Origin: Actinospica durhamensis
Lineage (GTDB): Bacteria > Actinomycetota > Actinomycetes > Streptomycetales > Catenulisporaceae
Direction of reading: 5' to 3'
Assembly: GCF_018139695.1 (NCBI RefSeq)
Contig: NZ_JAGSOG010000075.1
Location: forward strand, 1-33,871
Length of the DNA stretch: 33,871 nt
Made by a program: the position numbers and the translations under genes. Of the stretch, positions 8,296 through 16,381 are shown in pieces (within the stretch, counting starts at the first letter, position 1; the number at the start of each line of letters is the position of its first letter). Under the pieces are notes generated by a model. That model had not been told where the DNA came from and made no database searches. It saw only the letters and a program-made list of their open reading frames with translations.

Positions 8296-9120
8296 TTACC
8301 GGAGGTCGTTCGCGTACGAGTCGGCGTAGTGGAACACGAGGTTCGCGTACGAGTTGGACTGGTTATAGGCCAGGACGGCGGACCACCATCCCGTGGCCGT
8401 CTCCAGGTTGCGGCCGTCGGCGCACAGATAGCGGCCCGCGGCGACCGCGGCGGCGTCGATGTTCTGCGGGTCGCTCCCGGCATCGGCGTACCGGTACCAG
8501 GTCTCGGGAAGCAGCTGCAGGGGCCCGACCGCGTGATCGTATACGGGGTCACCGGTGAGCGAGCCGTGATCCACCGCCGGCAGGTCCCGCCGGCCGGCCG
8601 AGCCGTCGAGCGCCGGCCCGATGACCGCCTTGGTCTCGGTGCCGTCCGCGGCAAGGGTGGCACCGCCGAACCGGCCCTGGTCGGATTCGACCATGCCTAT
8701 CCCGGCCAGGGTGTTCCAGGCCAGATGGCAGCCGGGCGTCTCGCTCTGCAGCACGAGTTCGGCGTATCCGTAACCCTGGGCCGCGCGCGCCGGGATCCCG
8801 GTCGCGGCCGAGACCCCGGCCGCCCAGGAAGCGAGCAGCTGCGAAGCCGGCTGCGTGGACACCGGGCCCGTCCCCACGGACCGTGCGCCCGGTGTCGAGA
8901 ACCCCGAAGCGATGTCAGGGCCCGATGGCCCCGTCACCGGGCTCGGCGCAGCCTGCGGCTGTTGCGCAACCGCCGCGGCCGACGAATCGGACCTGGCCGC
9001 CGCCGGCCGGGCGCCGGCGGCGGAACCCGCGAACAGCCACACGAGACTACCGACGATGCAGGCCAGCCCGACGCCGATCAACGCCGTGCCCGACAGCGCG
9101 GCTATGCGCCCGTTCGTCAT
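8296..9120 (-). CDS. Membrane-anchored lytic transglycosylase-like protein (SLT/MltB type)
   Basis: A 274-residue protein with an N-terminal membrane segment (residues 8-30, ending VGSLVWLFAG), a low-complexity Ala/Pro/Ser linker to about residue 95, and an SLT-like domain from about 100 to the end. GIGMVESDQGRFGG places Glu145 at the expected catalytic acid, followed by VGPLQLLPETW and a late LAYNQSNSYANLV, both typical of actinobacterial lytic transglycosylases. The enzyme would cut the MurNAc-GlcNAc bond of peptidoglycan at the outer face of the membrane. The ATG at 9120 has no clear ribosome site of its own and overlaps the TGA of a small upstream ORF (ATGA), so translation is probably coupled. 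The frame stays open upstream to 9294, but that part does not look coding. Confidence 0.82.
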   Translation of the reverse strand: MTNGRIAALSGTALIGVGLACIVGSLVWLFAGSAAGARPAAARSDSSAAAVAQQPQAAPSPVTGPSGPDIASGFSTPGARSVGTGPVSTQPASQLLASWAAGVSAATGIPARAAQGYGYAELVLQSETPGCHLAWNTLAGIGMVESDQGRFGGATLAADGTETKAVIGPALDGSAGRRDLPAVDHGSLTGDPVYDHAVGPLQLLPETWYRYADAGSDPQNIDAAAVAAGRYLCADGRNLETATGWWSAVLAYNQSNSYANLVFHYADSYANDLR

Positions 9121-9194
9121 CGGTACTGGGAGCCGTCGGTCGGCACGGAGGCCACGTTCTCGTTCACGTTCACGTCCCAGGTGATTGCGTTCAT
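9117..9194 (-). CDS. Possible 25-residue leader peptide coupled to the transglycosylase
   Basis: A short ORF begins at ATG 9194 (MNAITWDVNV...) and ends at the TGA that overlaps the ATG of the transglycosylase gene. Of its 25 codons, 23 end in G or C, while the upstream continuation of the same frame does not keep this bias, which suggests coding starts about here. A Val-Asn-rich stretch comes from hexamer repeats (TGAACG, TGAACG, AGAACG). GGAG directly abuts the ATG, too close for a normal site; an in-frame GTG six codons upstream is an alternative start. I do not recognise the peptide, and it is too short for homology arguments. Confidence 0.4.
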   Translation of the reverse strand: MNAITWDVNVNENVASVPTDGSQYR

Positions 9195-9460
9195 CTCCGG
9201 CGCTGCCCCCACACGAGCTTCGGTCCCTGTCCGCCCGACCCGACAGCCCCGAGCCGCACAGCCGGATACGCCTCGTCCGCTTGGATCCAGCCACACGCTA
9301 CCAGTTGAGTTCGATCACCGCGTGGCCCGGATCGGGCCGACTCCTACGCCACCGCGGCTTCCCGCCAAGGCGAGGCGGCGTGCCGACGGCGGTCCTTCCC
9401 GCCACACGCACATGCGGCATACTCGAACCCTGATGTGAGCGAGAAAGGACGAACCCCGAC

Positions 9461-10216
9461 ATGCCGAACAACCCTGTACGCGACCTCGACGGCAAGGTGG
9501 CCCTGGTGATCGGCGGCAGCCGCAACCAGGGCGCGGCCGTTGCCGAACTGATCGCCTCCCGTGGCGCGGCCACCGTCATCAGCTACGCCAACGACGAGGC
9601 CGCCGCCGGGCAGACCCTGGCGGCGCTGGAGAAGTACGGCGTGCCCGCGGAGGCGATCCGCTCCGACGCTCGGCGGTCGGCCGAGGTCGACGAGCTGTTC
9701 GATGGCGTACTCGCCCGCCACGGGCACCTCGACATCGTCGTGCACACGCCGGGCGCGGTCATCAAGAAGCCGTTGGTCGAGTTCACCGACGCGGACTTCG
9801 ACCACCTGATCGACCTCAACACCCGCAGCGCGTTCAACACCCTGCGGGCCACGGCGCGTACGGTCGCGGACAACGGCCGCTACGTCGTGCTCTCCACCAC
9901 GCTCACCTCGATCATGACCGGCCCCTACGGCCTGTATTCGGGCTCGAAGGCCGCCGTCGAGCGCCTGGTGCTGGCCGCGGCCAAGGAACTCGGCGCCCGC
10001 GGCATCACGGTCAACGCGGTCGCGCCCGGCCCGATCGACGACTCCTTCTACCGCGACGCCGAGACCCCCGAGGCGATCGCCGCCGCCACCCACCACAGCC
10101 CGCGCAACCGCCTCGGCCTGCCCGCCGACATCGCTCCCGTCGTCGGCTGGCTGGTCAGCGACGCGGCCGGCTGGGTCTCCGGGCAGACTGTCCGCGCCAA
10201 CGGGGCGATGTTCTAA
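9461..10216 (+). CDS. SDR-family oxidoreductase
   Basis: A 251-residue classical short-chain dehydrogenase. The Rossmann glycine motif is VIGGSRNQGAA near residues 16-26, an Asp follows in RSDARR, and the Tyr-x3-Lys catalytic pair is in LYSGSKAA, with Thr/Ser-rich LSTTLTS upstream where the catalytic Ser is expected. The end GQTVRANGAMF is the usual SDR C-terminus (GQxxxxNGG-like). It resembles 3-oxoacyl-ACP reductase-like enzymes; the substrate cannot be read from sequence. An AAAGGA site lies about ten bases before the ATG. The gap upstream (9195-9460) contains no other gene that I can support. It converges, 14 bases apart, on the SUKH gene, with no hairpin between them. Confidence 0.85.
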   Translation: MPNNPVRDLDGKVALVIGGSRNQGAAVAELIASRGAATVISYANDEAAAGQTLAALEKYGVPAEAIRSDARRSAEVDELFDGVLARHGHLDIVVHTPGAVIKKPLVEFTDADFDHLIDLNTRSAFNTLRATARTVADNGRYVVLSTTLTSIMTGPYGLYSGSKAAVERLVLAAAKELGARGITVNAVAPGPIDDSFYRDAETPEAIAAATHHSPRNRLGLPADIAPVVGWLVSDAAGWVSGQTVRANGAMF

Positions 10217-10230
10217 GCTCCCGGCGGCTA

Positions 10231-10725
10231 TCAGTCCTGCGGAATGTCCACGACGTCGGGTCGGCCGTCGGGGGACGGCATTGCGAGGGTGCCGGCGACC
10301 GCCCGGTGGAGCCACTCCTTCACGTCCATGTCGTCGCGGAAGTACCGCCCGTTGTCGATCGCCCACATGGGACCGGCCGGGTCTCGGAAGTCCACCAGCG
10401 AGAGGATCGCGCAGCCCCAGTCGTAGATGACGACGACGCCGGGCGGCACGGTCCCGGTGGGCTCTGCACCGTCGCGGTACATCTCCGTGATGTCGAAGAC
10501 GTCGGCGACCCGGTGTCCGCCGGGGACACCGATGACCCCGCCGCTCTTCTTGGCGAGCCAGCCGTTCGCGACCTCCAGGTACAGCCGGCGCAGGAGCGGC
10601 GGGATCCGGAAGCCGAGGACCCGCTCCGCTTCCTCCACCTGCTCGAGCGTCGCGGGCACGGGGTCGACGGCGCCGAGTTCGGCCCGGACGAGTTCGATCA
10701 GCTCGTCATCGGTCAGATCTGTCAC
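10231..10725 (-). CDS. SMI1/KNR4 (SUKH) family protein
   Basis: A 164-residue protein. The segment LEQVEEAERVLGFRIPPLLRRLY, the following VANGW, a central GGVIGVP, and VVVIYDWGCAILSLVDF are the conserved elements of the SUKH-1 fold. In bacteria such proteins are often immunity proteins against toxins, especially nuclease toxins, although stand-alone copies are common and their roles unproven. The start is GTG with AGGA about five bases upstream. No toxin gene is adjacent. The nearest upstream gene on the same strand is a glycosyltransferase 166 bases away, so it may be independently transcribed. Confidence 0.75.
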   Translation of the reverse strand: MTDLTDDELIELVRAELGAVDPVPATLEQVEEAERVLGFRIPPLLRRLYLEVANGWLAKKSGGVIGVPGGHRVADVFDITEMYRDGAEPTGTVPPGVVVIYDWGCAILSLVDFRDPAGPMWAIDNGRYFRDDMDVKEWLHRAVAGTLAMPSPDGRPDVVDIPQD

Positions 10726-10779
10726 GGCGTCCTCTCGAACCGGGAGTCTCGCCGGTCGACTGGTGCGGCAGACCGGCTG

Positions 10780-10817
10780 CCGCGAGAACCGTCCTGGGAC
10801 CTGTTCGCGGTTCGCGG
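10780..10817 (-). terminator. Imperfect hairpin downstream of the GT1 gene
   Basis: CCGCGAGAACCG (10780-10791) pairs with CGGTTCGCGG (10808-10817) apart from a two-base bulge. It lies about 75 bases past the stop of the glycosyltransferase gene. It is weaker than the other hairpins in the window. Confidence 0.3.
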
Positions 10818-10891
10818 CCGGGACGCTCAGCGTAGGGCACGGGCGGCGATCTGCGCCCGGATCCCGGATCGACCGGCTGGGAAGAGACGAC

Positions 10892-12061
10892 CTAGCCCTT
10901 GGCCCTGGCCGAAACCGGCTCGGTCAGCGCGGCCAGCCGCTGGGCCGCGGTGTCCGCGCCGTGGCTCTCGAGGATCAGGGCGCCGAGGCGCAGCGCGTTG
11001 GAGCGGAAGGCGGGCTCGGCGAGCATCGTGCGGGCGGCGGCGCGGATCTCCGGGACGCTCGCCGTGGCGGCGAGGCTGAGGCCGACTCGGTGCTCCTCGA
11101 CGAACTCGGCGGTGCGCGGCTGGTCGAAGGCGATGATCCGCTGGTCCTCGGCCTGCCCGGTGAGGCACAGGACGCCGACGCCGTGGGTGAGCGCGCGCAT
11201 GACCGTGCCGTAGCCGGCGTGGTTGACCACGAGCGAGGCGCGGCTCATCAGGGGGCCGTGGGTGGCGAAGGCGACGGCGTGGGCGTTGGCCGGGACGGTG
11301 ATCTCGGCCGGGTCGACCGTGCCGGTCGTGGCGAGCACGTGGACCGGCAGCGTGGCGAGCGCGTCGAGCGTGCGCTGCAGCTTGGTGATCGAGTTCTGGA
11401 TCTCGTCGGTGGTGAAGCTGACCAGCACCAGCGGGGTCGGGTCCGCGGGCGCCCAGGGCAGCTCGCACGGGCGGCCGTCGATGACCTCCTCGAGGACCGC
11501 GCCGCCGTGGCGGACGTTGGGCCAGGGATTGCCCTGCGGGCCGTCGAACTGGTCGATCGCGTTGACCATGAACAGATCCCGGCCGCCGAACAGCTCGTCC
11601 AATCCGGGCAGGGGCTCGAAGCCGAGGGACACCCGGGTCGCGCTCTGATGGCGCATCATCACCTCCCAGTCCCCCAGGGTCCGGCGCAGGAAGGAGTGCA
11701 GGATCACCGCGGTGGGCACGCCGAAGCGCGGTGCCACCGCCAGCGCGCCGCCGAAATTCGAGTCGATCACGACCGCGTCGGCGCGCTGCGCGGCGGCGAC
11801 CTCGAGGAGTTCCTCGGCGACGGCGGGCGAGGTGAGGAAGGCCAGCGTGCGACCGCGCGGATCGTCCTGGTAGCGATGTGCGTTCGCATACGCCTGACGG
11901 AGCTCGACGGCGTCGAATTCGGTGGGCCGGACCTTGCGCGCCATCTCCGGCCGGCCGGCGAAGACCACCCGATGGCCCGATCGCGCCAGCGCACGGGCCA
12001 CGCCGAGCCCATACGGCATGTTGCCGCCGCCGTCGTAGCATGCCCACAGGAACGTAGCCAT
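10892..12061 (-). CDS. GT1-family (MGT-like) glycosyltransferase
   Basis: A 389-residue protein. The ATG at 12061 has GAGGAG seven bases upstream and opens with MATFLWACYDGGGNMPYGLG, the N-terminal acceptor-binding Rossmann domain with the usual GH-like segment (ARSGHRVVFAGRPE). The C-terminal nucleotide-sugar domain carries LVVNHAGYGTVMRALTHGVG followed by AEDQ, matching the HxGxGT...DQ donor motif of macrolide/flavonoid-type transferases, except that the usual His-Gly reads His-Ala. GT1 enzymes move a sugar from an NDP donor to a small molecule. Together with the divergent GT-like gene and the nearby cluster, tailoring of a natural product is plausible. No deoxysugar synthesis genes are in the window. 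Confidence 0.83.
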   Translation of the reverse strand: MATFLWACYDGGGNMPYGLGVARALARSGHRVVFAGRPEMARKVRPTEFDAVELRQAYANAHRYQDDPRGRTLAFLTSPAVAEELLEVAAAQRADAVVIDSNFGGALAVAPRFGVPTAVILHSFLRRTLGDWEVMMRHQSATRVSLGFEPLPGLDELFGGRDLFMVNAIDQFDGPQGNPWPNVRHGGAVLEEVIDGRPCELPWAPADPTPLVLVSFTTDEIQNSITKLQRTLDALATLPVHVLATTGTVDPAEITVPANAHAVAFATHGPLMSRASLVVNHAGYGTVMRALTHGVGVLCLTGQAEDQRIIAFDQPRTAEFVEEHRVGLSLAATASVPEIRAAARTMLAEPAFRSNALRLGALILESHGADTAAQRLAALTEPVSARAKG

Positions 12062-12094
12062 GTCCGCACTCCTCACCATGTCGATCTGAGGATG

Positions 12095-12119
12095 TTCGGG
12101 GGAAGATGTTCTCCCCGAA
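12095..12119. promoter_or_regulatory. Inverted repeat upstream of the GT1 gene
   Basis: TTCGGGG (12095-12101) and CCCCGAA (12113-12119) are exact inverted repeats around 11 bases, about 35-60 bases upstream of the GT1 start. It could be an operator. Nothing else supports it. Confidence 0.25.
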
Positions 12120-12186
12120 ACCGAAAACGTCCTCGCCTGGCTACCATCCCCAGGGGACCGACGTGCGTCCACCGACGTCGGGCAGG

Positions 12187-12197
12187 TCTGTCAGGTC
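12187..12197. promoter_or_regulatory. Candidate shared operator, site A
   Basis: TCTGTCAGGTC lies in the 293-base divergent gap between the GT1 gene and the GT-A-like/pentapeptide pair. The same 11-base core occurs at 12263-12273 (inverted) and, with one base changed, inside the palindrome at 16382-16400. Confidence 0.4.
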
Positions 12198-12262
12198 TCA
12201 TAGGTTTCTCATGAACGTCAGACCCGTCATGGCCTTGATGCCAGCATGGGATCTCGGTGCCG

Positions 12263-12273
12263 GACCTGACAGA
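12263..12273. promoter_or_regulatory. Candidate shared operator, site B
   Basis: GACCTGACAGA is the exact reverse complement of site A's 11-base core, 76 bases away in the same divergent gap. It is about 80 bases before the start at 12355. Confidence 0.4.
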
Positions 12274-12354
12274 TGCCGTGCCAGACCGCTCCCGCGGGCC
12301 GACGCGCTTGATATCTCTGTTCTAAGTTCATGCTCAGTGCGGAAGGACGAGACG

Positions 12355-13158
12355 ATGGCCGGCCTCAGAACGTGCTTCGTCGTCATCAGCGATGTACTCG
12401 ACGACGCCTTCGAGGATCTGGCGCTCAGCATCGAAGCGTTCTGCCCGGGCGCCGACGTGGCCTGGTACAACTCGGGCCGGCGGCGCGACGTGCCGTGCGG
12501 CCTTGAGCGGGTGGTCCCCGATCGGCCGCTGCGGCAGCGACGGATCACGCCCGCGTTCTTCGACGTCTTCGAGTGGGCCGGGGACCGTGACTACGACTGC
12601 GTCGTCAACGTCGAGACCGATCTCGCCTTCATCAAGCCCGGCTTCCTGGACTTCGTCGGCTCCCGGCTGCGGGACGTGGACTATCTGGCGACGGGGCTGC
12701 GCTACCGCGTGCCTGCGATCACGATGTGGCCGCCGTACCGTTCCCTCGGCGAGCACCGCGCGGAACTGGCCGAGATTCTGGGGATCGACCACTTCAACCG
12801 GGCCTTCGGCTCGGTCCAGGTGTTCGGCCGCGGGTATATCCGTGCCCTGCTGTCCAGCGGCCGGCTGCCCGCGGTGCGGGCCTTCGTGGAGCGCAACCAC
12901 CGCCCCGAACGCTCGAGCTCGCTGCACGAACTGATCCTCCCGACGTTGGCCGAGGGCCTCGGGGTCCGGTCCGGGTCTTTTCCGGACCACATGACCGGCT
13001 TCAACCGGTTCCGGCCCCACCAGTCCGAACTCGATCTGAGCGCGGCCCGGGCCGCGGCGGACGTCTTCTTCGTCAACCCGATCCGCCGCGGCGCCGAAGA
13101 TCCGGTGCGAAGGTCGGTCAGGGAACTCGTCCGCACAGTCAGGAGCGCAGATGTCTGA
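12355..13158 (+). CDS. Putative GT-A-fold glycosyltransferase-like protein
   Basis: A 267-residue protein. The ATG at 12355 follows GGAAGG by about eight bases; the frame is open upstream but without coding bias. I do not place it in a named family with certainty. CFVVISDVLDDAFEDLALSI looks like a first Rossmann strand and helix. YDCVVNVETDLAFIKPGFLD resembles the acidic metal and nucleotide-sugar loop of GT-A enzymes (ETD in place of DxD). Later segments, FGSVQVFGRGYIRALL and SSLHELILPTLAEGLG, resemble the acceptor part of such enzymes. It overlaps the next gene by eight bases, so the two are probably cotranscribed. An alternative is a nucleotide-diphospho-sugar transferase-like protein of unknown activity. 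Confidence 0.55.
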   Translation: MAGLRTCFVVISDVLDDAFEDLALSIEAFCPGADVAWYNSGRRRDVPCGLERVVPDRPLRQRRITPAFFDVFEWAGDRDYDCVVNVETDLAFIKPGFLDFVGSRLRDVDYLATGLRYRVPAITMWPPYRSLGEHRAELAEILGIDHFNRAFGSVQVFGRGYIRALLSSGRLPAVRAFVERNHRPERSSSLHELILPTLAEGLGVRSGSFPDHMTGFNRFRPHQSELDLSAARAAADVFFVNPIRRGAEDPVRRSVRELVRTVRSADV

Positions 13159-13816
13159 CGGAGTTCACGCGGTGGCCTGGAAGCCGGCCACCCCGACGCC
13201 GACGAGCGCGGCCGGCGAGACCTTCTTCCATGGAGCGGATCTCGGCGGCACGGACGCCAGCGGCACGGATCTGTCCGGACGGGGGTTGCGCGGCATGAGC
13301 TTCTCGAACGCGACCGTCATCGAGACCGTCCTGCGCCGGGCCGACCTGTCCGGAGCCTCCTTCTCCTCGGCCGACCTGAGCCGCGCGGACCTGAGCATGG
13401 CGTTCCTCGGCGGCGCCTTTCTGGGCTGGGCGAAGCTGAGCGAGGCCGATCTGAGCGGTGCCTGCCTGCGCGGGGCGGATCTGCGCGAGGCGAACCTGGC
13501 CGGCGCGTTCCTGAACGGGGCCGACCTCTCCGGCGCCTTCCTGGGCGATGCCGACCTGCGCAACGCCGACTTGAGGCGGGCGCGTCTGGACGGTGCCGAC
13601 CTGCGTGAGGTAGACCTGGCGGGGGCAAATCTGGAGGGGGCCAGCCTTCGCGGCACGCTGCTCGCGGAGGCGAGGTGGAGCGAGGGGACGCGGTGGCCGG
13701 CCGAGGCCGCGGAGGCGATCACCGGGATGTCACGGACCGAGGCGCCCGGCGCGTTCACGGTCAATGATCAGGGGCTTGGCTCGGCCGACATCCGGCTGGC
13801 GCCTCCCTTGGAGTAA
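13151..13816 (+). CDS. Pentapeptide-repeat protein
   Basis: A 221-residue protein. From about residue 25 to 170 it is an almost unbroken series of A(D/N)LxX repeats (for example RADLSGASFSSADLSRADLS), which fold as a right-handed quadrilateral beta helix. The C-terminal tail has the common ...SEGTRWPAE pattern. The ATG lies inside the end of the preceding gene, with AGGAG five bases upstream. Long pentapeptide proteins of about this size include Qnr, MfpA, McbG and AlbG, which mimic DNA and protect gyrase, some as self-resistance in gyrase-inhibitor producers. Most family members have no known role, so gyrase protection here is a hypothesis suggested by the nearby biosynthetic operon. Confidence 0.85.
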   Translation: MSDGVHAVAWKPATPTPTSAAGETFFHGADLGGTDASGTDLSGRGLRGMSFSNATVIETVLRRADLSGASFSSADLSRADLSMAFLGGAFLGWAKLSEADLSGACLRGADLREANLAGAFLNGADLSGAFLGDADLRNADLRRARLDGADLREVDLAGANLEGASLRGTLLAEARWSEGTRWPAEAAEAITGMSRTEAPGAFTVNDQGLGSADIRLAPPLE

Positions 13817-13830
13817 TGCGGATGGAAGAA

Positions 13831-13873
13831 GAAGTCACGGCCGCTTCCCTGCGCGGGAGGCGGCCGTGACTTC
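13831..13873. terminator. Long hairpin between convergent genes
   Basis: GAAGTCACGGCCGC (13831-13844) and 13860-13873 are perfect complements. The intervening bases add five more pairs (one G-T), leaving a five-base loop TGCGC. It separates the pentapeptide gene from the convergent MFS gene. Confidence 0.8.
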
Positions 13874-13902
13874 TGAGCGGCCGTGAATGTTTACGCGGCA
13901 GC

Positions 13903-15219
13903 TCAGGGAGCTTCGTGCGTGGGGTTGCGGGCGCCGGTGAGCGCGGCGGCGGGCAGGCGCGGCGCGATCGCCATCAGCAGGGGGATGGTGCCGATCGCCA
14001 CTGCGGAGACCACCGCCCAGGGCACGTCGGCTCCCAACACCAGCAGCGTGGAGAACATCGAGGGCGCGATCATGCCGGCGATCGAGAACGAGTACTGGAA
14101 CGTCGCCAGGTAGCGGCCTCGGACGTCGATCGGAGCGGCGTCGGTGGCCATCGCGGTGGAGGCCGGCAGATGCAGCATCTGGGCGGCCGAGTAGCACAGG
14201 ATGGCGACGGTGCACGCGGGTACGGCCAGATCGCTCGGGACGTGGCGTGCGGCGAGGGTCGCGAGCGCCCAGCAGGCCCAGAGCGCGCCCGCCATGGCGA
14301 GCGGGATCTGTCGGGACAGGTTCCGGGTCCAGCGGACCATGGCCGGTTGGAGGAGCGCCTGCACCACGGTGTTCATCACCAGCAGGGGACCCACGGCCCA
14401 GATCAGGTGGGGCAGGGCGCTCGCGATGTACAGCGGGAAGCCGACGCTCAAAAGCATGTTGCACAGTGCGTACATGGTGTTGAGGGAGGTCAGCGACAGG
14501 AACGGACGGTCTCTCAGCAGGACTCGGTATCCGCGCCCGTCGACCTGTGCCGCGCGCGAGGTACGGGACGCGGAGACACCCGTCAGCACGAGCACCGCGG
14601 CAACGACCAGCAGCATCCCGTTCGTCGCGATGAGCCAGCGGTAGAAGTTCAGGGAACTGATCGAGAGGGCGAATCCGGCGAGGACCGCTCCGAGGCCGTA
14701 GCCCGCCGCCCTGAGCGCGGCCAGGATCCCGAACCACCGGTCCCTGGCCCGCGGGTCGGCGTCCCCGTCGGTGAGGCTGCCGAGCAGGACGTAGATCGCG
14801 GCCCAGAAGGCCAGCCGGCCGATCGCCGCCAGGGTCGCGATGCAGAACACCGAGGTCGGGCTGGACACGGCGACGTAGCCGAGGAATCCGAGTGCCTGCA
14901 GCACCTGCGCGATGAGGACCACGGGCTTGGCGTCCCAGCGGTCCACCAGCCGTCCCACCCACAGCGGCACGGGCAGCGCCACCAGGCTCGCCAGGCTCAG
15001 CAGGATGCCGATGTGCGCGACCGAGGCGTGGCTGCTCTTGGTCAGGTACAGCAGGGACAGGGGGGTGAAGAGGCCGGCCGTCAACGAGTCGATCGTCAGC
15101 ACCGTGAACATGACGGCGGAGGAGTATCTCCCCCTCCGGCGGACCTTCGCGGGCGCGCCCATCGGTGGCTCCGTCGGCGGATCGGCCATCAGCTTGTCGT
15201 TTCTCTGATTCAGACTCAT
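13903..15219 (-). CDS. MFS transporter
   Basis: About 438 residues with some 12 hydrophobic segments. The loop between segments 2 and 3 has WVGRLVDRWDAKPVV, a motif-A variant (GxLaDRxG..). The layout suggests a drug or metabolite efflux-type MFS rather than a sugar importer, but the substrate cannot be read. The start is uncertain. ATG 15219 (MSLNQRN) has GGTGGA just upstream, ATG 15243 is the alternative, and one at 15306 would overlap the previous gene. It follows the GT2 gene on the same strand by about 43 bases, so they likely form a two-gene operon divergent from the biosynthetic run. Export of the product or of a glycosylated form is a reasonable guess. Confidence 0.82.
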   Translation of the reverse strand: MSLNQRNDKLMADPPTEPPMGAPAKVRRRGRYSSAVMFTVLTIDSLTAGLFTPLSLLYLTKSSHASVAHIGILLSLASLVALPVPLWVGRLVDRWDAKPVVLIAQVLQALGFLGYVAVSSPTSVFCIATLAAIGRLAFWAAIYVLLGSLTDGDADPRARDRWFGILAALRAAGYGLGAVLAGFALSISSLNFYRWLIATNGMLLVVAAVLVLTGVSASRTSRAAQVDGRGYRVLLRDRPFLSLTSLNTMYALCNMLLSVGFPLYIASALPHLIWAVGPLLVMNTVVQALLQPAMVRWTRNLSRQIPLAMAGALWACWALATLAARHVPSDLAVPACTVAILCYSAAQMLHLPASTAMATDAAPIDVRGRYLATFQYSFSIAGMIAPSMFSTLLVLGADVPWAVVSAVAIGTIPLLMAIAPRLPAAALTGARNPTHEAP

Positions 15220-15262
15220 TCCACCACGAGCTTTCCGCTTCATATCCCGTGTTATCGAGGTC

Positions 15263-16240
15263 TTATGACGATGCTTTGACCAACTGCCGCAGCCGACCCA
15301 TGTCACCCTTGATCAATTGCGTCAACATTTCCCTGTCCGTCGTCGGCAGAGCGTCGATGATGTCGGCGGGAACACTCGTGACGAACGAGCGGGCGAGCGA
15401 GAGCGCGTCGCTCAGACTGGCGTCGTCGTGCGAGTTCAGAGCCCGAAGCGCATCCCTGATATCGCCGCGGCACATGTCGTCGGCATAGGTATCGACGAGT
15501 TCCTCGGCGTACGTGGAGATGACCTCCAACGTGTCGAGCACCATGTGCATGCGGGCTTCGAAGGTCGCCGGCTCGTACTTGCGCTGCGTGATGGACGGCA
15601 CCCCGCTTTCCCGGATGCGCCACAGGTAGACGATCTCGGAGAGCACGTCGACCGCCGACGCCTCGAGGTGGGCCCGCATCATCACGGGCGCGTCCTCGAA
15701 GGCGGGCAGGGTGAACTCGTAGGCGTTCGCGTCCCAGAACGAGCGGCGGAAGACCTTGTTCCACACCATGCGGTCGCGCACGAGTACGGGGTGGCGGCGG
15801 ATGTGGGTACGGCGCACGTCCCGGGCGAAGGCGTCCCCGTATCCGGGATGAGGCCGTTCGCCCGCACTGTTGAAGCGGCGGACGTCTCCGGAGGCGAGAT
15901 CGGATCCGGTGGCCTCGAGCGAGCCGACGAGCGCCGCGTACGCGGTGGCCGGCACGATGTCGTCGCTGTCGCAGAAAGCCAGGTAGCGGCCGCGTGCCGC
16001 GCGCACCCCGGTGTTGCGGGCGGCGCTCAACCCGGCGTTGGGCTGCTCGACCACGCGCAGCCGGGGGTCCCGGCGCACCCACTGCTCGGCGATCTTCCTG
16101 CTCGCGTCGGTGGAGCCGTCATCGACGATGACGACCTCGAAGTCCTCGAGCCGCTGGCCGGCCAGGGACTCGAGACAGGGCGCGATGTACGGCTCGACGT
16201 CGAACATCGGGACGACGACGCTGAGCACGGGCTGCGACAT
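15263..16240 (-). CDS. GT2-family glycosyltransferase
   Basis: A 325-residue protein. The ATG at 16240 has GGGGAG eight bases upstream and begins with MSQPVLSVVVPMFDVEPYI, the classic GT2 opening. EVVIVDDGSTDASR is the nucleotide-binding strand, GLSAARNTGVRAARGRYLAF leads into CDSDDI, which holds the DxD metal-binding aspartates, and FEDAPVMMRAHL provides the ED-type catalytic base region. Family members transfer a sugar from an NDP donor with inversion, often in polysaccharide or glycolipid synthesis and sometimes in natural-product decoration. It heads a minus-strand operon with the MFS gene. The divergent 583-base gap is shared with the biosynthetic operon. Confidence 0.87.
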   Translation of the reverse strand: MSQPVLSVVVPMFDVEPYIAPCLESLAGQRLEDFEVVIVDDGSTDASRKIAEQWVRRDPRLRVVEQPNAGLSAARNTGVRAARGRYLAFCDSDDIVPATAYAALVGSLEATGSDLASGDVRRFNSAGERPHPGYGDAFARDVRRTHIRRHPVLVRDRMVWNKVFRRSFWDANAYEFTLPAFEDAPVMMRAHLEASAVDVLSEIVYLWRIRESGVPSITQRKYEPATFEARMHMVLDTLEVISTYAEELVDTYADDMCRGDIRDALRALNSHDDASLSDALSLARSFVTSVPADIIDALPTTDREMLTQLIKGDMGRLRQLVKASS

Positions 16241-16260
16241 GACCTGGGCTCCCCAATCCT

Positions 16261-16289
16261 GAAAGACGGCTGTCCGGAAAGACGGCTGT
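16261..16289. repeat. 13-bp direct repeat upstream of the GT2 gene
   Basis: GAAAGACGGCTGT occurs at 16261-16273 and again at 16277-16289, a 16-base period, 21 bases before the GT2 start. This lies in the 583-base gene-free gap (16241-16823), which also holds a palindrome and a possible promoter. I see no convincing gene in the gap. It could be a duplicated protein-binding site. Confidence 0.5.
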
Positions 16290-16381
16290 GCCGGGCGCAG
16301 GACGCGAGCGGCGACCGGCCCGGCGGGCATCCCCGCCTCCCGACGATCGCCGGGCCGGGTACGCGTGTCCACCCACACCGG

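Noticed and set aside
9121-9300. A c-di-AMP (ydaO-type) riboswitch upstream of the cell-wall hydrolase
   Set aside because: Considered because such switches precede hydrolase genes in actinobacteria, but I could not find its conserved core, and coding-like sequence occupies the proximal part.
6691-9438. A single 915-residue exporter-containing protein
   Set aside because: After about residue 470 the sequence is Arg/Pro-rich shadow coding antisense to a convincing transglycosylase gene; an indel explains it better.
10705-10725. A further copy of the TCTGTCAG motif
   Set aside because: Only TCTGTCA is shared and it lies within the start of the SUKH coding sequence.
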